A stretch of 64,000 bases of DNA from Chlorogloeopsis sp. ULAP01 (GTDB lineage Bacteria; Cyanobacteriota; Cyanobacteriia; Cyanobacteriales; Nostocaceae): NCBI RefSeq assembly GCF_030381805.1, contig NZ_JAUDRH010000018.1:1-64000 (forward strand), in the 5' to 3' direction. The position numbers were made by a program, and so were the translations under genes. This document shows positions 43,970-53,249 of the stretch, piece after piece; within the stretch, counting starts at the first letter, position 1; every line of letters begins with the position of its first letter. Under the pieces are notes generated by a model, which saw only the letters and a program-made list of their open reading frames with translations, was not told the origin of the DNA and did no database searches.

Positions 43970-43997
43970 TTGCAGAACCCGCGCTAGGTGCTATAAT
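43970..43997 (+). promoter_or_regulatory. strong sigma-70-type promoter with no gene downstream
   Basis: TTGCAG (43970-43975), 16 bases, then a perfect TATAAT (43992-43997). Transcription would start near 44004. No open reading frame follows for 600 bases on this strand. Confidence 0.6.
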
Positions 43998-44003
43998 TCG
44001 CCT

Positions 44004-44480
44004 AAATCTCAAGCAAAGACTTATTTTGCTGTCTTCTCTACCAAAGAGGCTCAAAAATAATGAAATTTGGCGTTGCTACATCGTGGGATGAATCGAGATG
44101 CCCAGATGCGACATATCTCGTTTCTACAAGGGTTTTGCCATTACACAAATTCATACATTAAATCAGTAACGCTTGAAGTTTGCTTGCTGCCTTCAGATCA
44201 AAATACTCTAAATTAGATAGTATTTCTCAATTGAGTCTGGTACACTAGGATGAATATCAGCAACTAATATGTTTATATATAAAAGCTTCTTGTCAACACT
44301 CATATTTTGATTTGCTGTATTACATACAAACAAGAATTAACTTAGAACTCAATTTCAAGCTCTTAAATTGAACCTTAAAATCAAGATTTTCACTGGAAAG
44401 TAGAACTCAAAAATCTATAGATTTTTAATATCCATTCACTTAGTAACCCACTCACAAAAGTGGGTTTTTATTTTATTTAA
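44004..44480 (+). ncRNA. candidate non-coding RNA between hpnG-like and the hybrid kinase gene
   Basis: A region of about 475 bases begins after a near-consensus promoter and ends at an intrinsic terminator (44449-44475), with no coding capacity and no similarity to the window's repeat families. A hairpin CGAGAT...ATCTCG is visible at 44094-44120. A second possible -10 element (TACACT at 44241) could give a shorter transcript. I do not recognise a known RNA; 6S RNA or an sRNA are possible. Confidence 0.4.
44449..44475 (+). terminator. intrinsic terminator ending the gene-free 44-kb region
   Basis: CCCACT, loop CACAAA, AGTGGG, then TTTTTATTTTATTT. The stem extends to eight pairs with AA/TT. 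The T run is on the plus strand only, so it ends a plus-strand transcript although no gene lies upstream for about 490 bases. Confidence 0.8.
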
Positions 44481-44546
44481 ACTAGAGCGTGATCGCGTCA
44501 ATGCAATATCACACCAATTTGAAAAAAGAATGCGACAAATAGACAT

Positions 44547-44576
44547 TGTACAGACGTGCCATGGCACGTCTGTACA
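44547..44576. repeat. perfect 30-bp palindrome
   Basis: TGTACAGACGTGCC followed by its exact reverse complement, with no loop. It sits 25 bases after the stop codon of the hybrid kinase gene (minus strand). Palindromes of this CACGTCTGTAC kind are scattered in cyanobacterial genomes. Confidence 0.85.
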
Positions 44577-44601
44577 TCGGTGTATCAAGCGCGACGCTTG
44601 C

Positions 44602-47600
44602 CTAATTTTCTATTCCCCCAACCCTATTTCCAGCCAGTTTGGCTACAACTGTCAGTAATTGAATCGGCTCAATCGGTTTAGGAATGTGCATCTGAAATCC
44701 GGCGGCAAGAGCCTGGAGGCGATCGCCTTCTCTGGCATAAGCTGTAAGAGCGGCGGCTGGGATTTGTCCACCTTGTTCTAGTGGCAGTTGGCGAATTTGC
44801 CGAATCAGAGCGTAACCATCTTCACCAGGCATACCAATATCACTTAAGAGTACGTCTGGTTTTACCAACTCTAGTATTTGTAGAGCTTCACGAGTAGAAG
44901 CGGCAGTAGTGACATTCGCGCCATATTCTGAGAGTGCTGCTGTCAAAAATTCCCGTGCATCTGCTTGATCATCAACCGCCAGGATTTTTAGCCCCTGAAG
45001 ATTAAAGCTAGCCTGTGTGTCTGTTTGTCGCTGAATTGAAAGTTCTTGTTGACTCGGCGCAGAGTCAGTGCCAAGAAGCGGGAGTTGTACAGTAAAAGTT
45101 GCTCCTTGCCCTTTACCCTTGCTAGCAACTGAAACTGTGCCATTATGTAGTTCTACCAAATTACGGACGATCGCAAGTCCTAGCCCCAATCCTCCTTGAG
45201 TGCGAGTTGTCGTGGCATCTGCTTGGCGAAAACGAACAAAAACGTAAGGTAAAAAGTCAGAACTAATTCCTCTACCAGTATCAATTACCTGAATTTGAGC
45301 ACAGGAACCCACCTGCTCTAGTCGAATTTCAACTCGTCCGCCTTCTGAAGTAAACTTAACAGCATTAGAGAGCAGATTCCAAACTATTTGTTGCAAACGA
45401 TCTAGATCGCCAGAAACTAAGCCAACATTGGGATTAAGTCTAGATTCAATTTGAATTGACTTGGTGTTGGCAGTGGGGCTAACTGTATCTAATGCTGCTT
45501 GGATTGCTGTCATCAGACTTGTTGGCTGCAAATCTAAACGAATTTGCCCGCGAATAATCCGCGAAATATCGAGCAAATCTTCAATTAATTGAGTCTGTGC
45601 TTGGGCATTGCGCTCAATTGATGCGAGTGCTTGTTCAGTTTTGTCGGCAGCTAATCTGCGAGTACGGAGCAGACGTGACCATCCCAAGATACCATTGAGA
45701 GGCGATCGCAATTCATGAGAAACAATTGCCAAAAATTCATCCTTCATGCGACTAGCTCTTTCAAGTTCTATCCGCGCTGCACGTTCTCTCTCCAATGCCT
45801 GCGCCCGCTCTTCGATTGCCAACTTTTGATCGTGAATATCTGTACAAGAGCCAAACCATTTTACAATTTGACCATCTTGATTTCGTAATGGCAACGCCCG
45901 TCCTAAATGCCAGCGATATTCTCCATCATTACCACAACGCAAACGGTACTCAATATTATATTTGTCTCCTGTGCGCAGGCTATTGTGCCAAACTTCGATG
46001 GTGCCTTGTACATCGTCAGGATGCAAAATGTTTTGCCATCCATTACCTTGAGTTTCTTCTAAGCTTGTTTGAGTGTAATCGTACCAGCGTTGATTGAAAT
46101 ATTCGTGATAGCCATCCGGTTGTGTAATCCAAAACATCTGCGGCATGGTATCTGCAAGTGTTCGGAACATTAATTCGCTCTGACGCAATGCCTCTTCTGC
46201 TTGCTTGCGATCAGTTATATCTAAATCTACACCAGTCATCCGTACTGCGTTACCGATGGCATCGTAAAATACCTGTCCTCTACCGACTGCCCAACGAATT
46301 TTACCATCCGGCTTCACGAACCGAAACTCTATATTGTACTCTTGTTGCTCATCAAGAGCGCGATAAATTGCTTGCAAAACCCACTGGCGATCGCCTGGAT
46401 GAATCATCGCCATTACTGTTTCATATCGACAGTCAAAGCTACCAGGCTCAAGACCAAACAATCTCTCTAAATTTGGTGACCAGTAAACTTCCCCAGTTTG
46501 AATATTCCAATCCCAACTGCCCATATTAGCAGCTTCTAGTGCCAAGTTTAAGCGCTCTTGGCTCTCGCGCAGAGCCTCTTGTGATTGCTTGCGTGCTGTT
46601 ATATCGAGGACATAGCATAACCCTTCGCGATCGCTATCAAATAACGCTCCACCAATTTCTACCCAAACTCGGCTGCCATCTTTGCGGAAAAACTCTTTCT
46701 CAAAAGGGGTACAGGTGCCAGTGGCTTGAAGTTCTTCTACTGCTTTTTGGCTTCGCTCCAGATGTTCGGGTGGTGTGAGTGTATCCCAACGAATTCTGCC
46801 AGCTAAAAGGTCTTGTTGATTATAGCCAATCATTGCTAGAAAGGCATCATTTGCAGCAGTAATGTTACCACTAATGTCTCCAAAAAAGATACCAATGATA
46901 TTAGAATCTACTATTCTCCGGAATTGAGCTTCGCTTTGACGCAAAGCAGTTTCTGTTTCTTTGAGCTTGGTAATCTCACGAGTAACCGTCAATACTGAAG
47001 TAACGGAACCGTCTGTAATAAATTCTGGGACAATTTGAGTTTGGTAAAAGTGGACTGTACCATTAGGATCTGGAAAGCTAAATTCATCTATTTGCGTTTT
47101 GCCAGTTTGGAATGCAGCTTGCAGGTTTGTTTGCCATTGCTGATGTTGCTCTTGGTTTTGCCAAACTTCTGCTACAGTCTTGCCAAGGAGATCCTCAGAC
47201 TTTAAGCCAGTTGCTTTTTCATGAACACTGTTCACATAAATATAGCGTAGTTCCCGATCAAGCCGCATAATTATGTCTGGAGAGTTCTCTAATAGTGTTG
47301 CCAATTCCTGCTCTCGACGGCTAAGTTCTATCTCTGCTTGACGGCGATCAGTGATATCCCGCCAAGTGGCAACAAAGCCATCTCCGAATTTAGCAATGCG
47401 GATGTCAAAGGCTCGAACTAAACGCTGATGCCTAAATTTATCTTCGTAAATCAATTCATCTTTGATCAGAGGTTGCCCAGTTTCTACCACCTGACAGTAT
47501 TCATCAAATAAACCGCAGTCTCGATGCCCTGGCAGAATTTCACATAGTCCCCTACCAATCTGTTCCTCACGAGTCATGAGATTATTGATACAGGCTGCAT

Positions 47601-48759
47601 CATTAACATATTCAACTCGAAAGTCTGTAATGCGCCCAGATTCATCGCGGATGGCACAATAAATCCCAAAACAGTCGAGCATATTTTCGACAGAGGTGCG
47701 AAAGCATTCTTCACTCTCCTGCAATTGCTGTATGATTTTTGTCAGTAAGAAGTTTAATTGAAATAGTTTCTTGTTAAGTTGAAACTGAGATGGAGCTTCG
47801 GCAGTTGGAGCAACTAGAGAATTGTCCCGCTCTAAAATAGCAGCCCCCACTACTAATCCGACAGCGCACTGTATCAACAGATGGAAATTATGAATGTAGA
47901 AGATTTTGGCTTCTGTCGGAGATATTGGCAGTGAAATCAAGTTGGGATAGAGGAGCAAATAATAAAACAGTGTTAATAGTACACAAAAGCTTGCTGTCAG
48001 TATTCCACCCGTAACGCCAAAGCGGATTGCTGCCCAAACAATCGGAATGAAACTTAACAAAGAAAACTGCTCAAAGATAAAATTGGTTCCCTGTGCTGCT
48101 TCAACAGCGAGCCAAGCAATAGATATGCTAAATATGAGAATCAAAAAAATTTCAGATGGGCGATCGCGCCACCAGTGAGCAGCAATTAATTTTGGTTGGC
48201 TTGCTTGAGGTTGCTCTGTGACTGATATCAATCGCCACTGCCGCAAAACTGGAGTGAAAAGTAACAGCATCGGGGGTGTAATCGCCATTGTCGCGATCGC
48301 ATTTCCTAACCACCAGTGAGCGATTGTTACACTTAGGTTTGCTGCTGGTAGCTTTCCCAAGGCAAATAAGGTTGAGGTGCCTACAATTGCCGAAGTGGCG
48401 CAAGCAGCCAGAGGCACACTCACAATAAACTTTATAGTACTTCTAAGTCCTTGTAGAGTTAGCGAACCCCGAAAGCAATAACAGTAAACAAACCAAGCAA
48501 CCAAAGGTTCTATTACATCTGTTAACCCAACTAGGCGATGCCAACCCTGATTACCCCAAAAAGGTGCCATGACAATAGAAGCGATTCCTGCCAAGATAGC
48601 ACCAATTGGGCCAAACCAAAGTGTCAAAGCGATCGCAACTCCAGATGGAGGAAACCACAAAGAAACAGCAGGTTGAACCCGGTAAAACAGTGCCAAGCCG
48701 TGAGCCAGAAACAGTGTTAGCAAAGCCAACAGGAAGACAATCCATCGATTGCGGAGCAT
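44602..48759 (-). CDS. MASE1 / multi-PAS hybrid sensor histidine kinase with receiver
   Basis: 1385 residues. A MASE1 membrane sensor fills about residues 5-300 (eight hydrophobic segments; VSLWFPPSGVAIALTLWFG is the MASE1 signature). Five PAS/PAC units follow at about 345-475, 480-605, 605-735, 740-865 and 866-1000, each PAC ending in a phrase like DITDRKQAE. HisKA has the phospho-acceptor in SHELRSPLNGILG, HATPase has NLLSNAVKFT and GLGLGLAIV, and a receiver (about 1265-1380) has Asp in VLLSDIGMPGEDG and Lys in HIPKPIEP. The ligand is unknown. ATG at 48759; no partner genes adjoin, so it is an orphan. A tandem-repeat array lies upstream. Confidence 0.93.
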   Translation of the reverse strand: MLRNRWIVFLLALLTLFLAHGLALFYRVQPAVSLWFPPSGVAIALTLWFGPIGAILAGIASIVMAPFWGNQGWHRLVGLTDVIEPLVAWFVYCYCFRGSLTLQGLRSTIKFIVSVPLAACATSAIVGTSTLFALGKLPAANLSVTIAHWWLGNAIATMAITPPMLLLFTPVLRQWRLISVTEQPQASQPKLIAAHWWRDRPSEIFLILIFSISIAWLAVEAAQGTNFIFEQFSLLSFIPIVWAAIRFGVTGGILTASFCVLLTLFYYLLLYPNLISLPISPTEAKIFYIHNFHLLIQCAVGLVVGAAILERDNSLVAPTAEAPSQFQLNKKLFQLNFLLTKIIQQLQESEECFRTSVENMLDCFGIYCAIRDESGRITDFRVEYVNDAACINNLMTREEQIGRGLCEILPGHRDCGLFDEYCQVVETGQPLIKDELIYEDKFRHQRLVRAFDIRIAKFGDGFVATWRDITDRRQAEIELSRREQELATLLENSPDIIMRLDRELRYIYVNSVHEKATGLKSEDLLGKTVAEVWQNQEQHQQWQTNLQAAFQTGKTQIDEFSFPDPNGTVHFYQTQIVPEFITDGSVTSVLTVTREITKLKETETALRQSEAQFRRIVDSNIIGIFFGDISGNITAANDAFLAMIGYNQQDLLAGRIRWDTLTPPEHLERSQKAVEELQATGTCTPFEKEFFRKDGSRVWVEIGGALFDSDREGLCYVLDITARKQSQEALRESQERLNLALEAANMGSWDWNIQTGEVYWSPNLERLFGLEPGSFDCRYETVMAMIHPGDRQWVLQAIYRALDEQQEYNIEFRFVKPDGKIRWAVGRGQVFYDAIGNAVRMTGVDLDITDRKQAEEALRQSELMFRTLADTMPQMFWITQPDGYHEYFNQRWYDYTQTSLEETQGNGWQNILHPDDVQGTIEVWHNSLRTGDKYNIEYRLRCGNDGEYRWHLGRALPLRNQDGQIVKWFGSCTDIHDQKLAIEERAQALERERAARIELERASRMKDEFLAIVSHELRSPLNGILGWSRLLRTRRLAADKTEQALASIERNAQAQTQLIEDLLDISRIIRGQIRLDLQPTSLMTAIQAALDTVSPTANTKSIQIESRLNPNVGLVSGDLDRLQQIVWNLLSNAVKFTSEGGRVEIRLEQVGSCAQIQVIDTGRGISSDFLPYVFVRFRQADATTTRTQGGLGLGLAIVRNLVELHNGTVSVASKGKGQGATFTVQLPLLGTDSAPSQQELSIQRQTDTQASFNLQGLKILAVDDQADAREFLTAALSEYGANVTTAASTREALQILELVKPDVLLSDIGMPGEDGYALIRQIRQLPLEQGGQIPAAALTAYAREGDRLQALAAGFQMHIPKPIEPIQLLTVVAKLAGNRVGGIEN

Positions 48760-48870
48760 GAACTTAAGGCAGGAATCGAAGATACAACTTTTACTATCTC
48801 ATAACTCCTTTGTAGCGCAACGTCTGGAGTGCGATCGCGCCGTCGAAAATACATAAAGTCGATTTTAATC

Positions 48871-49099
48871 AGCAAACCGGAGTTTGCTTTCTCTTAAAGC
48901 TTAAATGCTTTCTCATTTCGGTAAATTTAGCAAGCAAAAAGGCATTTTGCTTTCTCTTAAAGCTTAAATGCTTTCTCATTTCGGTAAATTTAGCAAGCAA
49001 ACCGGAGTTTGTTTTCTCATTTCGGTAGATTTAGCAAGCAAAAAGGCATTTTGCTTTCTCTTAAAGCTTAAACGCTTTCTTATTTCAGTAATTTGCGCA
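48871..49099. repeat. tandem array of four ~62-bp units (family C)
   Basis: Units at 48871-48932, 48933-48995, 48996-49036 and 49037-49099. The units alternate between GCAAACCGGAGTTTGC and GCAAAAAGGCATTTTGC, hairpins in which both arms differ together. Unit 3 lacks 21 bases between two CTTTCTC copies. The opposite-strand relative is at 62989-63105. It fills most of the gap between the kinase and the next gene (48760-49225); small frames in it are repeat artefacts. Confidence 0.88.
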
Positions 49100-49225
49100 A
49101 TCATAACAAATATTGGGTTTGTAGCAAAAGCTATTGCAGATTTGCCGAAATACTCTCAAGGCGATCAATATGGAAGATTATTAAAGTAAATATTATTACC
49201 CGTAATTGAGAAGAAGGTGTAGATT

Positions 49226-49657
49226 ATGGCTCGTAGAAAAAGAAGCTCTCCGGTGTTAGAAAAAGCAGTGCGTCGTGCTGCTGGCATGAACTCAATTGAT
49301 CCAAATTTAGATGTAGGTAATGGACTCACCCTACCTGCCTTTTCAACTCTAATCGAGAAGATGCGCACTAGAGAGAATGCATACAACACTGCCCTTTCCA
49401 ACCTGGATAAGTTGTACAGTGAAATGCTCCAAACAGAGCGCGAGTTGGCAGATATGGCAGAGCATATGTTACTAGGAGTAGCAACTCAATATGGCAAAAG
49501 CAGTGTAGAGTATGGCATGGCAGGAGGAGTTCCGAAGAACCAGCGCCGCAAAGGGCTGCGGGGTGAGTCGCTCACTCCCCTGTCAGAGCAACCTGCGTTT
49601 GTTGGCAATGTGGAAGCTAACGGGAATGGAAACAAAGCAGCAGCAAAAGCTAATTAA
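49226..49657 (+). CDS. hypothetical protein, coiled-coil centre and disordered tail
   Basis: 143 residues that I do not recognise. A basic start (MARRKRSSPVLEKAVRRAAG), then VGNGLTLPAFSTLIEKM, a helical stretch rich in heptads (TALSNLDKLYSEMLQTERELADMAE), and a flexible tail with GNGNGNKAAAKAN. AAGGTG precedes ATG 49226. The basic N-terminus could bind nucleic acid (inference). Its 3' end overlaps the 3' end of the convergent glycosidase gene by four bases. Confidence 0.72.
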   Translation: MARRKRSSPVLEKAVRRAAGMNSIDPNLDVGNGLTLPAFSTLIEKMRTRENAYNTALSNLDKLYSEMLQTERELADMAEHMLLGVATQYGKSSVEYGMAGGVPKNQRRKGLRGESLTPLSEQPAFVGNVEANGNGNKAAAKAN

Positions 49658-51801
49658 CTGCGATCGCGAAAACCCTGCTGCCCATTAATTGGATCGAAGA
49701 GTACATCATATTTGTCAAAAAATCCGATCCCACTATTCACAACCACAGGATGCTGTGCCTGTGGAGATACATTCAGATTCCACAGATCAAATCCATCGCG
49801 GTTCCCTGGCACAATGCTGTAGTCAAAGATGCCAGGAATTGTTACCTGCACCGTATTTTCTGGGCGTAACTTTCCTGGTTTGAGTTTACCCGCCAAGGAG
49901 GCAGACTTAATTTCAGTAAATCCACTGTTTGCTCCGGTATCAGCGAGCATTTTGCCGTTACAGGTATTGTTCATTGAGCTTCCTGTGATAGTTACACAAA
50001 CTCCGTTGAGTCTGGAATCCCATCTGCTGCCAGGTATACCACTAATTGCAGGTTGTTGGCTCAAGGCAGTCATTTTAAAACCTTCTCGATTCTCTGCTGT
50101 CAAACCGAGAATCAGACTACCGTTGTTGCTGCTATTACCATTACCAGTAACAATAAATCCATTACTGAAATTTCCTGGTAATTTTCTCAATGGGTTATGG
50201 GGAAGTGACTTTTCAAAATAGTTGACACCGATAATACCGGAGAAGGGCGTCCCACTTTTGGCAGAACAATTAGGTTTTTGGGAGATACATTGACGACTGC
50301 TAACAACCTGCACGGGAATAGGTTCCTCTGTTGGAATCGGGCCAATCCGTACATTAGTATAAACTAACTCTCCCTGTAGGATAGTACCATCACTTAATAC
50401 TTCCTTGACAACTTTACCTGTTCTACGAACGGGGAAATTTCCCAAAAACTCTTTCGGAACTCTTAGCCCTGCCGAACCTGTATCCATTAAAATCCGTCTA
50501 GGCTGCCCACCTGCCACTGCTACCTCTAGAAAATAGCCACGATTTCTTTGCCCGACAGAGCCTTTTGTATGCAAAGGAAGTGATAGGGAATTATAGCTTG
50601 GTTTGCGAACTGTGACTTGAGAAGTATCACGCGCAGCCAGATTGGGGAAAAGAGCTAGAAATCCATTTTGTCTTTGAGCTACAGGTTCTGGTGCATAATC
50701 CCAAAGGCTTTCGTAGTAGAAAAATACTACACCTAAACCGCGTCCTTGAGCAGCCCGTACTTGAGACTGAATTTGTGGCATGGAAACGGGGCGATTTCTC
50801 AACCCTGACATAATACCTATACCAGTAGGTATTAATTGTTGTGTTTCGATAATTTCTGGGCGAGTGAGTTTACTGTTAAAAGTTTGCAAATCATCACGGT
50901 AAACCTGCATCACAAGCTCATCAACAATACCTAGCCGCACCCAGTTGAGCCAGTCTTGCAGTTGAAATTTGTAAGCAAAGTCGTAGTAATTAGGAGAAAC
51001 AGAAAAAATTGCATTGGGTTTTCTCGCTTTCACAGCTTGGTTGAGCTTGATCATAAACGCTGTGATTTTGTCTGCCCGCCATTGTATCCATGCTTGAGCT
51101 TGAGGATTAGGTGGGGGAGGATTCCCGGTTTCCTTAGTGTATAGGTTAATCGTGTACTTGTCGTAACCAAAATCCACTGGTAAACTCATGTGGTCGTCAA
51201 ATTGAATACCGTCAGCGTTATATTTGGTAACCACTTCCACCACGAGATCGGTAATAAACTTTTGCACCTCTGGGTGGAAGGGATTAAGCCACGCCACCTC
51301 ACCCGCAGCACTAATCGAAGTTTGGGTGCCATCCCGCTTTTGTGTTAGCCAATCTGGATGTTCGGATGCTAGTTCTGAAGTTAGAGGAGCCATAAAGCCA
51401 AACTCAAACCACGGTATCGCGAGTAAACCTTGGCGACGGGCTTGAGCAATAATGTCTGCAATTACATCTTGTCCCTCTGCGCCTTTGAAGAAAAAAGGGA
51501 TACCCATTCGTTGGGCTACCGCACTGGGATATTTTGTATAGCCATCATTCCAAACCACGGGATAAATGGTGTTAAAGTTTAACCGACGCAATTGCTCAAT
51601 TGCGTCTTGTAGTTTGGCACGATGCCTGAGGATATCAAAGTCATTATTTGTCAGCCAAACGCCGCGAATTTCTGAGGAGGGTAACTGGGAAACTTGAGCA
51701 GTTACGGGGGTGAGGTTTTCTAGTAACAGTACTGTAGCAAATGCGATCGCAAACAGAACTGGAAAAAGACGTTTAATTGATCGAATAAAAGGCAATTGCA
51801 T
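49654..51801 (-). CDS. GHL10-type glycosidase fused to a pepsin-like aspartic protease domain
   Basis: 715 residues with an N-terminal signal peptide (FPVLFAIAFATVLLLE, about 13-35). Residues 40-400 are a GHL10/DUF187 TIM-barrel hydrolase: SSEIRGVWLTNNDFDIL, NTIYPVVWNDGYTKYPS, WFEFGFMAP, NADGIQFDDHMSLP, IFSVSPNYYDF, DELVMQVYRDD. Residues 420-715 carry two Asp-Thr-Gly triads, DTGSAGLRV (Asp440) and DTGANSGF (Asp621), as in the two lobes of pepsin-like enzymes, plus several cysteine pairs. GHL10 enzymes cleave peptidoglycan-type glycans; the second domain is unusual in that setting. The product would act in the periplasm or outside. ATG 51801. Convergent with the preceding gene. Confidence 0.82.
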   Translation of the reverse strand: MQLPFIRSIKRLFPVLFAIAFATVLLLENLTPVTAQVSQLPSSEIRGVWLTNNDFDILRHRAKLQDAIEQLRRLNFNTIYPVVWNDGYTKYPSAVAQRMGIPFFFKGAEGQDVIADIIAQARRQGLLAIPWFEFGFMAPLTSELASEHPDWLTQKRDGTQTSISAAGEVAWLNPFHPEVQKFITDLVVEVVTKYNADGIQFDDHMSLPVDFGYDKYTINLYTKETGNPPPPNPQAQAWIQWRADKITAFMIKLNQAVKARKPNAIFSVSPNYYDFAYKFQLQDWLNWVRLGIVDELVMQVYRDDLQTFNSKLTRPEIIETQQLIPTGIGIMSGLRNRPVSMPQIQSQVRAAQGRGLGVVFFYYESLWDYAPEPVAQRQNGFLALFPNLAARDTSQVTVRKPSYNSLSLPLHTKGSVGQRNRGYFLEVAVAGGQPRRILMDTGSAGLRVPKEFLGNFPVRRTGKVVKEVLSDGTILQGELVYTNVRIGPIPTEEPIPVQVVSSRQCISQKPNCSAKSGTPFSGIIGVNYFEKSLPHNPLRKLPGNFSNGFIVTGNGNSSNNGSLILGLTAENREGFKMTALSQQPAISGIPGSRWDSRLNGVCVTITGSSMNNTCNGKMLADTGANSGFTEIKSASLAGKLKPGKLRPENTVQVTIPGIFDYSIVPGNRDGFDLWNLNVSPQAQHPVVVNSGIGFFDKYDVLFDPINGQQGFRDRS

Positions 51802-52508
51802 AGGTGTGGATAATAAACAAAGACTAGATGTTAAGCTTTATACATTGTTATTTGAGCAGAGTTACCGTAAATCTGTAAATTATTTATGCATTTTTATGCA
51901 TTTATGCTGAATAATGAGGTTAATTTATAAACTTCCATTCAATTCATCCACAACATTACTTAACCAAGAACACTGATGCAGATTTGGCTTAGTTAGATAT
52001 TTGACGCAGTTAGTGAGTGAGTAGTGCCAAGTAACGCTGAGGAAAATCTAACAAAAACCACTGCTCATGCCTCATGCCTATTGATGCCAAAGCGATCACA
52101 ACTATACGTATTGTGGAAGTTACATCTGGATACAAACTTCACGTTATCAAATAAATATATGAATTTGATGAGGATGCTTAGGGTGCGATCGCTCATACTT
52201 TTTTTCTTCACGGTGGGATTTATGATGCACTGTTGGAAAACCATTCAACAGGTAGCGGCGAGGAGTCCCCCACTGATCGCCCACCTAAAGGTGGGGAAGG
52301 AACGCCGCTCCCGGTACTGGGTACTGGGTACTGGGGGAGGTTGCAAAATTTGGGAGGGGTTTAAAGCCCCTTCCATAATTTTTCCGCTTTCCACCCAATT
52401 CCCAGTCACGAATACCCAGTCCCTAGTCCCTTTTACTAAAGTTTGCTCAAGAGTGTGGTAAAAACTAATAATCCGCTTCGTTTTATCTCAAAAAGACGTA
52501 ATCTATCT
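51802..52508. other. 707-bp gap; spurious frame over repeat-rich DNA
   Basis: The first 400 bases are AT-rich. A plus-strand frame of 145 codons (52024-52461) crosses a repeat tract and looks like nothing I know. 52246-52440 holds hairpin-forming pieces: three GGTACTG heptamers at 52313-52333 and complementary CCCAGTC-type units near 52420, and ACCTAAAGGTGGGG. I see no real gene. Confidence 0.65.
52313..52333. repeat. heptamer tandem repeat GGTACTG
   Basis: Three exact units. CCCAGTC-like heptamers follow about 90 bases later on the same strand (52410-52435), giving a loosely inverted pair. Confidence 0.8.
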
Positions 52509-53126
52509 ATGACAAAAAAGCCTTGGGATGCCCGACTTGCTGGCTGGTTAGTTAGTTCCTTCAAAGACAGTTGGGTAACGCCCAATCATCTGACTACAGT
52601 TAGGCTAATAACTGGGTTATTAGCAACAGCAGCGCTAGCAGTTGGTAGCTTTCGGTGGGCTAATATTGGCGCTGGGTTGTTTGTCTTGTCAAACTTTTTG
52701 GATCACACAGACGGTGAATTAGCTCGACTGAGCGGAAAGAGCAGTAAATGGGGACATCAGTACGACCTTGTCAGTGATGCCATCATCCATATACTCTTAT
52801 TTGTGGGTATTGGTTTTGGTTTAATCAACAGCAAACTCGGTGTTTGGGCATTGTTGATGGGTATAGTCTCCGGCGTTTCTGTTGCTGCTATCTTCCACTT
52901 GCGAAACGTAATGGAACAGCAATATGGTAAAGACGCAACACGACAACCGAATTTTGCTGGTTTTGATATCGAAGATATATTGTATTTGTTTCCAGTTGTA
53001 ACTTTGCTAGGCGGATTAGAGCAGTTGCTCATCGCAGCTACAATTGGTGCGCCAACCTTTGCTATTTGGGTAATTTGGCAATTTCGCTCCATGCCCGATC
53101 CTGGAAAAGCAGAACAGTTGCGATAA
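52509..53126 (+). CDS. CDP-alcohol phosphatidyltransferase family membrane protein
   Basis: 205 residues from ATG 52509 (an open TTG at 52443 would add 22). The family motif DG-x2-AR-x8-G-x3-D-x3-D is complete in DGELARLSGKSSKWG followed by HQYDLVSD. About five membrane helices. These enzymes attach an alcohol to CDP-diacylglycerol, for instance in phosphatidylglycerol, cardiolipin or inositol lipid synthesis. The alcohol here is unknown; the extra CDP-alcohol transferases of cyanobacteria are often uncharacterised. No operon partner is evident. Confidence 0.87.
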   Translation: MTKKPWDARLAGWLVSSFKDSWVTPNHLTTVRLITGLLATAALAVGSFRWANIGAGLFVLSNFLDHTDGELARLSGKSSKWGHQYDLVSDAIIHILLFVGIGFGLINSKLGVWALLMGIVSGVSVAAIFHLRNVMEQQYGKDATRQPNFAGFDIEDILYLFPVVTLLGGLEQLLIAATIGAPTFAIWVIWQFRSMPDPGKAEQLR

Positions 53127-53249
53127 AATCTTCTGTTAATAGGCTCTGATGCTCTCGTCCTAATCGGTAAATACGATCAATTATTCTCAATCAAAAATTT
53201 TGTTAGCGTGTCAAACTAAAAGACAAAGTTTTGATCAAGGTTTTTTAAG

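Noticed and set aside
44547..44576. Intrinsic terminator for the hybrid kinase gene
   Set aside because: The palindrome is perfect but no T run follows it on the minus strand; I list it only as a palindrome.
48871..49099. Possible CRISPR array
   Set aside because: The units are contiguous hairpin blocks without unique spacers and no cas gene is near; it is a tandem repeat.
52024..52461. 145-codon plus-strand frame
   Set aside because: Its second half runs through the GGTACTG heptamers and a pyrimidine tract, no family motif or good ribosome-binding site is present, and the composition changes abruptly; I treat it as chance.
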